Part shown: one piece after another, positions 55,247-64,000 of the stretch
How positions within the stretch are numbered: the first letter of the stretch is position 1
Layout: each line of letters opens with the position of its first letter
Assembly (NCBI GenBank): GCA_900550195.1
Contig: URRB01000009.1
Span: 1-64,000, forward strand
DNA length: 64,000 nucleotides
Direction: 5' to 3'
DNA from: an uncultured Collinsella sp.
GTDB lineage: Bacteria; Actinomycetota; Coriobacteriia; Coriobacteriales; Coriobacteriaceae
The notes under the pieces: model-generated
The model's database searches: none
What the model was told of the DNA's origin: nothing
What the model saw: only the letters and a program-made list of their open reading frames with translations
Program-made: the position numbers and the translations under genes

Positions 55247-56308
55247 ATGTCCAAAGCACTCGACCCCAAAGACACCTGTGTCCTCGTTACCGGTGGCGCC
55301 GGCTTTATCGGCTCGCACACCGTCGTTCAGCTGCTCGAGGGTGGCTACCAGGTCGTCATCGTCGATGATCTCTCCAACTCCAGCGCCGTCGCCGTCGACC
55401 GCGTCAAGACCATCGTGGGCGACGAGGCCGCCAAGAACCTCACCTTCTACGAGGCCAACGTGCTCGACCGCGATGCGATGAACAAGATCTTCGATACCCA
55501 TCAGATCGACCGCGTCATCCACTTTGCCGGCTTTAAGGCCGTCGGCGAGTCGGTGAGCAAGCCCGTCGAGTACTACCACAACAACATCGAGAACACCCTG
55601 GTGCTCATCGACGTCATGCGCAACCATGGCTGCAAGTCCATCATCTTCTCGAGCTCCTCGACCGTCTACGGCGACCCGGACAACCCGCCCGTCACCGAGG
55701 AGGATCCTAAGAAGCCCGCGACCAACCCCTATGGTTGGACCAAGTGGATGATCGAGCAGATCCTTATGGACGTCCACACCGCCGACCCCGAGTGGGACGT
55801 CGTGCTGCTCCGTTACTTCAACCCCATTGGCGCTCATCCGTCGGGCCTGATCGGCGAGGACCCCAAGGGCATCCCCAACAACCTGGTGCCCTATGTCGCC
55901 CAGGTTGCCGTGGGCAAGCTCGAGGCCGTTCAGGTCTTTGGCAACGACTACCCCACCCCCGACGGCACCGGCGTGCGCGACTACATCCACGTGTGCGATC
56001 TGGCCTCTGGTCACGTTGCCGCCCTTAATTGGATGAACGGCAAGACCGGCGTCGAGATCTTTAACCTGGGCACCGGCACCGGCACCTCGGTACTCGAGGT
56101 CGTCGCCGCCTTCTCCAAGGCTTGTGGCAAGGAGCTGCCCTACGTGATCCGCGAGCGCCGCGCCGGCGACATCGCTGCCAACTGGTGCGATGCCTCCAAG
56201 GCCGAGCGCATGATGGGCTGGAAGGCCCAGTACGACATCGCGGACATGTGCCGCGATAGCTGGAACTGGCAGAGCCACAACCCCAACGGCTTCGCCGACG
56301 CCGAGTAG
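55247..56308 (+). CDS. galE: UDP-glucose 4-epimerase
   Basis: A 353-residue short-chain dehydrogenase-fold enzyme interconverting UDP-galactose and UDP-glucose. The NAD-binding motif is LVTGGAGFIGSHTVVQLLE, followed by VIVDDLSNSS. The catalytic triad is SSSSTVYGDP (Ser/Thr) and NPYGWTKWMIEQ (Tyr-x3-Lys). RYFNPIGAHPSGLIGEDP, GTGVRDYIHVCDLA and FNLGTGTGTSVLEV complete the family pattern. AGGAG precedes the ATG. Single gene with its own terminator; no galK or galT nearby. Confidence 0.97.
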   Translation: MSKALDPKDTCVLVTGGAGFIGSHTVVQLLEGGYQVVIVDDLSNSSAVAVDRVKTIVGDEAAKNLTFYEANVLDRDAMNKIFDTHQIDRVIHFAGFKAVGESVSKPVEYYHNNIENTLVLIDVMRNHGCKSIIFSSSSTVYGDPDNPPVTEEDPKKPATNPYGWTKWMIEQILMDVHTADPEWDVVLLRYFNPIGAHPSGLIGEDPKGIPNNLVPYVAQVAVGKLEAVQVFGNDYPTPDGTGVRDYIHVCDLASGHVAALNWMNGKTGVEIFNLGTGTGTSVLEVVAAFSKACGKELPYVIRERRAGDIAANWCDASKAERMMGWKAQYDIADMCRDSWNWQSHNPNGFADAE

Positions 56309-56330
56309 CAAAAACCTACATACCGCTCTT

Positions 56331-56366
56331 GCCCCGATCTCACGTTGTGAGGTCGGGGCTTTTTTC
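56331..56366 (+). terminator. Terminator of galE
   Basis: GCCCCGATCTCAC pairs with GTGAGGTCGGGGC (one mismatch), loop GTT, followed by six T residues. Confidence 0.88.
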
Positions 56367-56380
56367 ATGGCATGTAACCA

Positions 56381-56444
56381 TTCGCCGAAAATCGACCAAC
56401 TTTTTTATCTTGCCTGTACATGTTTAAACAACATGTTTTACAAT
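56381..56444 (+). promoter_or_regulatory. Promoter and operator region of the malQ-glgP operon
   Basis: TTCGCCGAAAATCGACC (56381-56397) is, in reverse complement, related to the GGTCGATTTT motifs upstream of the SIS operons. A palindrome ACATGTT-TAAAC-AACATGT (56418-56436) lies just before TACAAT (56439-56444), a plausible -10. The palindrome would overlap the -35 region, the expected place for a repressor such as a LacI-type protein. Confidence 0.5.
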
Positions 56445-56529
56445 AGGCGTATCGAATCAGAACATCGGAGGCGGACTGCACACCCATCGGCAGGCCGACC
56501 CCACAACAAGAAGGTTGGTGAGCGCATTC

Positions 56530-58035
56530 ATGGAGCGTGCAAGCGGCGTCCTCATGCCCGTCTCATCTCTGCCCGGACCATACGGAATCGGCGGCTTTGG
56601 CTGGAATGCCTACGACTTCGTCGATTTTCTCGCCTCGTGCAAACAACATTACTGGCAGATTCTGCCCCTTACGACGACCAGCTATGGCGATTCGCCCTAT
56701 CAGTCGTTCTCGGCCCGCGCAGGCAACCCTAACTTTATCGACTTTGCCGAGCTTATCGAGGCAGGGTATCTGGAGCAGCGCGATATCGATGGCGTGTATC
56801 TGGGATCCGACCCCAGCAATGTCGACTACGGTGCTATCTTTGGCGGCCGCCGTCAGATTCTCGACCGCGCCGCCGAGCGCTTTGCTGCCGACAAGCCGGC
56901 CGATTTCGATGACTTTATCCAGGCCAACGAGGACTGGCTCATCCCCTACTGTGAGTTCATGACCGTCAAAGAGGAGTGCGGTCTCAAGGCGTTTTGGGAG
57001 TGGCCCGCGGAGCTCCGCACCCGCGGCGAGGCTTCCGCCAAGGTCTGCACCGACCATCCGGCGCGTATGCTCTACCACCAGATGACGCAGTACTTCTTCG
57101 ATCGCCAGTGGAGCCGCCTCAAGGCCTATGCCAACGAGCGCGACATTCTCATCATCGGCGACCTGCCCATCTATGTCTCGCGTGACTCCGTCGAGATGTG
57201 GGCGACACCCGAGCTCTTTAAGATCGACGCCGCCGGCAATCCCGTGAGCGTCGCCGGCACGCCGCCCGACCAGTTCTCGGCCACCGGCCAGTACTGGGGC
57301 AACCCCATCTACGACTGGGACGCCATGGAGTCCGACGGCTTCTCCTGGTGGGAGGGCCGCATTCGCGCCGCCCTCGACATGTACGACGTCATCCGCCTGG
57401 ATCACTTCCGCGGCTTCGAGGCCTATTGGGAGGTGCCGTTCTCCTCGCCCGATTCGTCCTACGGTTCGTGGACGCAGGGTCCCGGCCTCAAGTTCTTCAA
57501 GACGCTCGAGGAAAAGCTCGGCACGCTGCCCATCATCGCCGAGGACCTGGGTTTCCTCACTCCCGGTGTCATCGACATGCGCGACAACTCGGGTTTCCCC
57601 GGCATGAAGATCCTGCAGTTCGCCTTTGAGGGCACCAACTCGTACTACCTGCCGCATAACTACATCGCCAACACCGTCGCCTATGTGGGCACCCACGACA
57701 ACGAGACGGCGCGCGGCTGGTTTGAGGGAACGGCCACCCCGCGTCAGCGCGAGCAGGCAGCCCTGTACACCCATCAGCAGGCCGGCGAACCCATGGCAGA
57801 TGCACTCAATCGCACCATCGCCGCCAGCGTGAGCGACACGTGCATCTACACCATGCAGGACCTGCTTAACCTGGGCAATGAGGCGCGCATCAACACCCCT
57901 GCCACCCTGGGCGGCAACTGGACCTGGCGCATGCTCGACGGCGCCATCACCCGCGAGCTCGAGCACAAACTCACCGACTGGACCGAGACCTACTTCCGCA
58001 TCCCGTCGGAAGCCGAAGTCGAGCTTCCCCAATAG
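56530..58035 (+). CDS. malQ: 4-alpha-glucanotransferase (amylomaltase)
   Basis: A 501-residue GH77 enzyme that transfers maltosyl units between alpha-1,4-glucans and releases glucose. I start at ATG 56530 (MERASGVLMPVSSLPGPYGIG), typical for MalQ; the frame opens at TTG 56515. Catalytic segments: IIGDLPIYVSRDSVEMWA, DVIRLDHFRGFEAYWEVP with the nucleophile Asp, PIIAEDLGFLTPGV with the acid/base Glu, and VGTHDNETARGWF with the third Asp. It forms an operon with glgP about 130 bases downstream, past a hairpin. Confidence 0.97.
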   Translation: MERASGVLMPVSSLPGPYGIGGFGWNAYDFVDFLASCKQHYWQILPLTTTSYGDSPYQSFSARAGNPNFIDFAELIEAGYLEQRDIDGVYLGSDPSNVDYGAIFGGRRQILDRAAERFAADKPADFDDFIQANEDWLIPYCEFMTVKEECGLKAFWEWPAELRTRGEASAKVCTDHPARMLYHQMTQYFFDRQWSRLKAYANERDILIIGDLPIYVSRDSVEMWATPELFKIDAAGNPVSVAGTPPDQFSATGQYWGNPIYDWDAMESDGFSWWEGRIRAALDMYDVIRLDHFRGFEAYWEVPFSSPDSSYGSWTQGPGLKFFKTLEEKLGTLPIIAEDLGFLTPGVIDMRDNSGFPGMKILQFAFEGTNSYYLPHNYIANTVAYVGTHDNETARGWFEGTATPRQREQAALYTHQQAGEPMADALNRTIAASVSDTCIYTMQDLLNLGNEARINTPATLGGNWTWRMLDGAITRELEHKLTDWTETYFRIPSEAEVELPQ

Positions 58036-58083
58036 GAGCCATCGCGCCCGACCCCACCCCACCGTGCGGACGCGCTTGCTTTT

Positions 58084-58126
58084 CCCGCGCGAGGCCACCC
58101 CAATCCCCTCGCGCGGGCTTCTTTTG
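58084..58126 (+). terminator. Hairpin between malQ and glgP
   Basis: Perfect stem CCCGCGCGAGG with CCTCGCGCGGG, followed by CTTCTTTTG. It may terminate part of the malQ transcripts before glgP. Confidence 0.75.
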
Positions 58127-58164
58127 TATTTCTGACATGTAGTCAACCCACCACAGGAGGAAAC

Positions 58165-60432
<2,268 letters not shown>

Positions 60433-60461
60433 TTTCGCTTCCCTTACCCATCCTCTTGAGA

Positions 60462-60494
60462 AACGGAGTCGTGGCAACACGGCTCCGTTTTTTG
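60462..60494 (+). terminator. Terminator of glgP
   Basis: AACGGAG..GTG pairs with CAC..CTCCGTT and is followed by TTTTG, 30 bases after the stop codon. Confidence 0.8.
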
Positions 60495-60533
60495 TGCCCG
60501 TACGTTACCCTGTGACCCGACTCGACCAAACAA

Positions 60534-60749
60534 TCTCAATCTGTAACAACTACTCAACCAAAACGGTCCCAGCTGTTACAGATCGAGACATACCGGCCCC
60601 TCCCCTTGGGTTTATCTCAATCTGTAACATCTAGCAGCTGAAATTCACCTTTGGTGTTACAGATTTAGATGAAATGGTTAGCTCAGCGGAACCGTCTCGA
60701 TCTGTAACATCTAACGTCCGAAATCGGCCCTACCCGTTACAGATCGAGA
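60534..60749. repeat. Array of six 15-bp repeats in alternating orientation
   Basis: Three 55-bp units at 60534-60588, 60615-60669 and 60695-60749. Each is TCTCRATCTGTAACA, 25 variable bases, then the inverted copy YGTTACAGATYKAGA (15+25+15). Units are separated by 26 and 25 unrelated bases. The result is six copies of a 15-bp motif, alternating in orientation, at a regular step of 40-41 bp. The 25-base interiors differ. No reading frame or cas gene is linked. It lies between convergent genes, beyond the terminators of both. Confidence 0.9.
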
Positions 60750-60782
60750 CAAACGACCGGTCAGACAATCCCAACACAAAGA

Positions 60783-60822
60783 AAGGCTCCCCTCTCGCCC
60801 AGTGGACGGGAGGGGAGCCTTA
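60783..60822 (-). terminator. Terminator of the sugar ABC operon
   Basis: AAGGCTCCCCTC pairs with the GAGGGGAGCCTT side (GGAGGGGAGCCTT) around CGCCCAGTGGACG. On minus it is followed by TCTTTGTG, 68 bases after the ATPase stop codon. Confidence 0.8.
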
Positions 60823-60889
60823 TATGTGACCGCGGCAAAAGGATGGCAATACCGCAGTCGCCCAAAGGGAGGGCCTGGATGCACCGGGC

Positions 60890-62089
60890 CTAGATAAGGT
60901 TCTTGCCAGAGACCTTATCGAAGAGATGGGTCGCGTTCTTCTCGAACTTGAACCAGATGGTGTCGCCAGCCTTGAGCGCGCCCTTGGCCTCGAGGTCGAC
61001 GACGGGGATAATCAGAACAAACTGGCCGTCGGGAGCGGTCACGTGGACATGCTCGGTCGAACCCATGAGCTCGGTCACCTCGACGGTACCCTGGAGCGCG
61101 CCCTCCTCGTCCTTGTCGGCAAGCAGAATCTGCTCGGGGCGCACGCCGGCCGTGATCTCCTTCACGTCGCCGCCGTCCCAGTTGAGGGCAAGCTGAGCGC
61201 AGGTCTCGGGGGCGAGCGCCACGTTCATATCCTCGGTCTTGACGGTAAAGCCGTTGCCCGAGCGCACCAGCTGGGCATCGAAGAAGTTCATCTGCGGCAC
61301 GCCGATAAAGCCGGCGACGAAGATGTTCGCGGGATGGTTGAAGACCTCCTGCGGGGTGGCGATCTGCTGGACGACGCCGTCCTTCATGACCACGATGCGG
61401 TCACCGAGGGTCATAGCCTCGGTCTGGTCGTGAGTAACATAAATGAACGTGCCCTTGATCTCGTGGCGCAGCTTAATGAGCTCGGCACGCATCTGGTTAC
61501 GAAGCTTGGCGTCCAGGTTGGACAGTGGCTCGTCCATCAGGAAGACCTTGGGGTCACGCACGATGGCGCGGCCGATAGCGACACGCTGGCGCTGGCCGCC
61601 CGAAAGCGCCTTGGGCTTACGGTCGAGGTACTCGGTAATGCCCAGAATCTCGGCAGCAGAGCGAACTTTGCGGTCGATCTCGTCCTTGGGGACCTTCTTG
61701 AGCTCGAGCGTAAACGCCATGTTCTCGTACACCGTCATATTGGGGTACAGAGCATAGCTCTGGAACACCATGGCGATGTCGCGGTCCTTGGGCGCCACGT
61801 CGTTGACGCGCTTGCCGTCGATGAGCACATCGCCCGAGGTAATGTCCTCCAGGCCGGCGACCATGCGCATCGTCGTGGACTTACCGCAGCCAGAGGGGCC
61901 AACGAGGACGACGAACTCCTGGTCGTGAACGGTGAGGTTGAAGTCCTCTACAGCGAGCACACCGTCCTCGGTAACCTTGAGGTTGTGCTTCTTCTCCTCG
62001 GTCTTCTTCTTTTTGCCAAAGAAGCCCTTCTTTTTGGACTCGGTGTTGGGATACACCTTCTGAACATGCTTGAGAACGATCTCGGCCAT
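60890..62089 (-). CDS. Sugar ABC transporter ATP-binding protein (MsmK/MalK/UgpC type)
   Basis: A 399-residue ATPase. GAAAGG precedes the ATG. Motifs: Walker A GPSGCGKSTTMRMVAGL, Q loop VFQSYALYPNMTV, signature LSGGQRQRVAIGRA, Walker B KVFLMDEPLSNLD, and the H-loop VTHDQTEAM. The C-terminal OB-fold regulatory region (about residues 240-399) is the MalK type. A basic, Lys-rich insertion (KKKGFFGKKKKTEEKKHN) near residues 18-36 is unusual for the family. It follows the two permeases and probably energises maltodextrin or a similar oligosaccharide uptake. Such ATPases may serve several transporters. Confidence 0.95.
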   Translation of the reverse strand: MAEIVLKHVQKVYPNTESKKKGFFGKKKKTEEKKHNLKVTEDGVLAVEDFNLTVHDQEFVVLVGPSGCGKSTTMRMVAGLEDITSGDVLIDGKRVNDVAPKDRDIAMVFQSYALYPNMTVYENMAFTLELKKVPKDEIDRKVRSAAEILGITEYLDRKPKALSGGQRQRVAIGRAIVRDPKVFLMDEPLSNLDAKLRNQMRAELIKLRHEIKGTFIYVTHDQTEAMTLGDRIVVMKDGVVQQIATPQEVFNHPANIFVAGFIGVPQMNFFDAQLVRSGNGFTVKTEDMNVALAPETCAQLALNWDGGDVKEITAGVRPEQILLADKDEEGALQGTVEVTELMGSTEHVHVTAPDGQFVLIIPVVDLEAKGALKAGDTIWFKFEKNATHLFDKVSGKNLI

Positions 62090-62157
62090 GTCTTTACCTT
62101 TCGATATGCGGCGCCGCGCTGAGGGGCGCCGCAGAAACTTGCAAAACAGTTACGGCA

Positions 62158-62997
62158 TCAGCCCTTGACGGCACCTGCCACCACACCGTCGATGATGTAC
62201 TTCTGGCAGAGGATGTACATGATGACGATGGGGATAACGACCATCATGATGCAGGCCATCATGGGGCCGAGCTCGACGTGGCCGTAGCCGCCGCGGAAGT
62301 ACTGGATCAAGATAGGAATGGTCTTGTACTTGGTGGAGTCGAGCGTAAGGTAGGGCAGCAGATAGTCGTTCCAGACCCACATGGTCTCGAGGATGCCGAC
62401 CGAAAGATAGGTGGGCTTCATGATGGGAAGGACGATCTTAAAGAACACCTGGACCGGGTTGCAGCCATCAATCATGGCCGCCTCCTCGATCTCGAGCGGG
62501 ATGTTCTTTACAAAACCGGCGAACATAAAGACCGCCAGGCCCGCGCCAAAGCCGAGGTAGATAAAGCAGATGTTGAACGGCGTGTTGAAGCCGATGCGGT
62601 CCGCCAAATTGGACAGCGTGAACATGAGCATCTGGAACGGCACGACCATCGAGAACACGAACAGGTAATAGAAGAAGTTCGAGATCTTGTTGTTGACACG
62701 AACCACGTACCAAGCGCACATGGAGCAGCACACCAAGATCAGCACGACCGACGTGACCGTGATGATGAGCGAGTACATAAATGCCGAGGCAAAGCCCTGC
62801 TCGTTAAGGGCGTGCATGTAGTTTGCGAGGCCGTTGAACGTCTCGGGCGTGAGCAGATCGAATGCCGTGGTGGTGCTGATTGCGGTCGCTTTCTTAAAAG
62901 AATTAAGCGCAATCATGAACACGGGGTAGATCCACGCGAGCGACAGAATCGTAAAGAAAATCGAGAGCGCGCGGTTGATAACCTTATCGCGTTTCAT
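62158..62997 (-). CDS. Sugar ABC transporter permease (MalG type)
   Basis: A 279-residue inner-membrane protein with six predicted helices. It begins with a short cytoplasmic N-terminus (MKRDKVINRALS) and the helix IFFTILSLAWIYPVFMIAL. The EAA loop that contacts the ATPase is EIEEAAMIDGCNPVQVFFKIVLP, seen as EEAAMIDGCNPVQVF then KIVLPIMKP. It shares 1 base with the upstream permease stop/start. With MalF-type it forms the channel. It lies about 68 bases upstream of the ATPase gene. Confidence 0.94.
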   Translation of the reverse strand: MKRDKVINRALSIFFTILSLAWIYPVFMIALNSFKKATAISTTTAFDLLTPETFNGLANYMHALNEQGFASAFMYSLIITVTSVVLILVCCSMCAWYVVRVNNKISNFFYYLFVFSMVVPFQMLMFTLSNLADRIGFNTPFNICFIYLGFGAGLAVFMFAGFVKNIPLEIEEAAMIDGCNPVQVFFKIVLPIMKPTYLSVGILETMWVWNDYLLPYLTLDSTKYKTIPILIQYFRGGYGHVELGPMMACIMMVVIPIVIMYILCQKYIIDGVVAGAVKG

Positions 62998-63851
62998 TAC
63001 TGCTGCACCTCCTTGGACCTCGTGGCCTTAAGCTGAATCATGGAGATGGCCACGACCAGGATGCAGAAGATAACCGCCTTGGCCTGACCAATGCCCTGCC
63101 ATGCGATACCGGCACGCGAATAGAACGTGTTGTAGATGTTCAGGGCGAGCATCTCGGTGGAGTGCGCGGGGGCGCCGCCGGTAAGGGCGAGGTTCTGGTC
63201 GAACAGCTTAAAGCCGTTGGTGATGGACAGGAACAGGCAGATGGTGATGGTCGGCATCAGGTTAGGGATCTTAACCTTCCAAAACGTCTGCCATGCCGTA
63301 GCGCCGTCGACCTTGGCGGCCTCGATGTAGTCGGACGGAATGGACTGCAGACCAGCGATGTAGATGATCATCATGTAGCCGACCTGCTGCCACAGGGTCA
63401 GGATGATAAGGCCCCAGAAGCCAGCAGCAGAGTTAAGGGCGATGAGCTGGGCGCCCACGTTGGAGAGCAGGCAGTTGATCAGAATCTGCCAGATGTAGCC
63501 CAGCACGATGCCGCCGATCAGGTTAGGCATAAAGAAAATCGTACGGAAGATGTTGGTGCCCTTGAGCGCTTTGCGGGTGAGCGCCTGCGCGATGGCGAGG
63601 GCGATCACGTTGATGAGCACCGTCGACAGGAAGGCAAACGCCACGGTAAAGAAGAACGACGTGGAGAACTGCGGATCAGACAGTGCGCGCACGTAGTTCT
63701 CGATACCGACGAAGTGCGTATTGTTGATGGTAATAAACTGGCAGAACGAGAGATAGAAGCCCTGGATAAAGGGGATCACGAACCCGATCATAAACGCCAG
63801 GCACGTGGGCAGCATAAAGAGCGGCCACCAGCGCTTGAGTGCTTTGCCCAT
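62997..63851 (-). CDS. Sugar ABC transporter permease (MalF type)
   Basis: A 284-residue inner-membrane protein with six predicted helices. The EAA loop is SDYIEAAKVDGATAWQTFWK followed by VKIPNLMPT. The N-terminal helix is WPLFMLPTCLAFMIGFVIPF. It lacks the large periplasmic loop of E. coli MalF, as is usual for CUT1 transporters of Gram-positive bacteria. AAAGG precedes the ATG. It is separated from the binding-protein gene by a strong hairpin. Confidence 0.94.
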   Translation of the reverse strand: MGKALKRWWPLFMLPTCLAFMIGFVIPFIQGFYLSFCQFITINNTHFVGIENYVRALSDPQFSTSFFFTVAFAFLSTVLINVIALAIAQALTRKALKGTNIFRTIFFMPNLIGGIVLGYIWQILINCLLSNVGAQLIALNSAAGFWGLIILTLWQQVGYMMIIYIAGLQSIPSDYIEAAKVDGATAWQTFWKVKIPNLMPTITICLFLSITNGFKLFDQNLALTGGAPAHSTEMLALNIYNTFYSRAGIAWQGIGQAKAVIFCILVVAISMIQLKATRSKEVQQ

Positions 63852-63871
63852 AAAAGGGTCCTTTCAATATG

Positions 63872-63907
63872 CAGGGGGCGGGCAAACCAACGTCTGCCCG
63901 CCCCCTG
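63872..63907 (-). terminator. Hairpin between the binding-protein and permease genes
   Basis: Perfect 13-bp stem CAGGGGGCGGGCA with TGCCCGCCCCCTG. There is no T run on minus, so it may protect the 3' end of the binding-protein mRNA or reduce read-through, which would keep the binding protein in excess over permeases. Confidence 0.75.
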
Positions 63908-63938
63908 TCGCTAATCAGATAGCTTGGGCAGCAACTAC

Positions 63939-64000
63939 TTACTCGGAAGCAGCCTTCTCGGTCTTCCAGCCATCAACGAAGGCGTTCTTGACGCCGTCCC
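63939..64000 (-). CDS. C-terminal end of a gene, probably the sugar-binding lipoprotein (partial)
   Basis: The minus-strand frame ending in TAA at 63939-63941 encodes DGVKNAFVDGWKTEKAASE before the window edge. It is the gene directly upstream of the two permeases, where CUT1 operons encode the solute-binding protein, and the residues are compatible with such a C-terminus. Only about 20 residues are visible, so the identity is by context. Confidence 0.6.
   Translation of the reverse strand, partial: DGVKNAFVDGWKTEKAASE

Noticed and set aside
60534..60749. CRISPR array
   Set aside because: Repeats are only 15 bp and alternate in orientation, only six copies exist, and there is no cas gene or leader. 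Described instead as an unclassified array.
60926..62122. 398-residue plus-strand frame antisense to the ABC ATPase, and similar frames over eno, hisF, mazG and the pcrA region
   Set aside because: All track the complement of conserved proteins and lack ribosome sites; compositional shadows.

Overview
The window reads as chromosomal DNA of a GC-rich Gram-positive gut actinobacterium of the class Coriobacteriia, most likely Collinsella. This is an inference from strong G/C third-position bias, AGGAGG-type ribosome binding sites, mannose-family PTS systems, stand-alone two-component systems and large intergenic hairpins; no rRNA or other taxonomic marker is present. Most genes lie on the minus strand in short operons.

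Layout. 1-2310: a less GC-rich two-gene module (winged-helix regulator plus AbiEii-type nucleotidyltransferase, type IV toxin-antitoxin style) bracketed by copies of a repeat and by near-identical terminators. 2317-21700: housekeeping genes: pcrA helicase, uppP, a universal stress protein, a BceRS-like two-component pair, an unknown protein, purH, a GNAT acetyltransferase, a DUF2207 membrane protein, gluQ carrying a fused antitoxin-like tail, a phosphoesterase, a small membrane protein, a second two-component system behind a UBA-like protein, and an orphan galactitol-type IIB with a VOC protein. 21849-29569: a TPR-like protein, tRNA-Leu(UAA), ppx, a DivIC/FtsB protein, eno, mazG, a YfcE-like phosphodiesterase, a LarC C-terminal-domain protein and a PHP-type histidinol-phosphatase.

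29690-37796 is a near-complete histidine operon (hisZG-D-C-B-H-A-F-I-E) in which hisZ and hisG form one gene. The HisB here is only the dehydratase, so the neighbouring PHP histidinol-phosphatase supplies the missing step.

37967-50598 is a carbohydrate locus: a FrlC-like isomerase/epimerase, two complete mannose-family EIIABCD sets, two FrlB-like SIS deglycases that share about 808 identical bases, a third SIS enzyme, an MFS transporter and two GntR/UTRA regulators. I infer uptake and deglycation of Amadori compounds such as fructoselysine or glucoselysine. 50637-56308 holds an unknown protein, a LacI regulator, murB, a Tat-signal coiled-coil NlpC/CHAP-like cell-wall hydrolase and galE. 56530-64000 is alpha-glucan metabolism: malQ and glgP on plus, and a convergent sugar ABC transporter (ATPase, two permeases, the tail of the binding protein).

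The most unusual content is between genes. (i) A 69-bp core flanked at each site by perfect 30-31-bp inverted arms that differ from site to site (2181-2309 and 53626-53756, with a half copy at base 1). (ii) Six copies of a 15-bp motif in alternating orientation, spaced 25-26 bp apart (60534-60749). (iii) A two-copy hairpin family with compensatory stem changes behind purH and hisF. (iv) A two-copy 69-bp inverted-repeat element. (v) A 184-bp element with 32-bp terminal inverted repeats.
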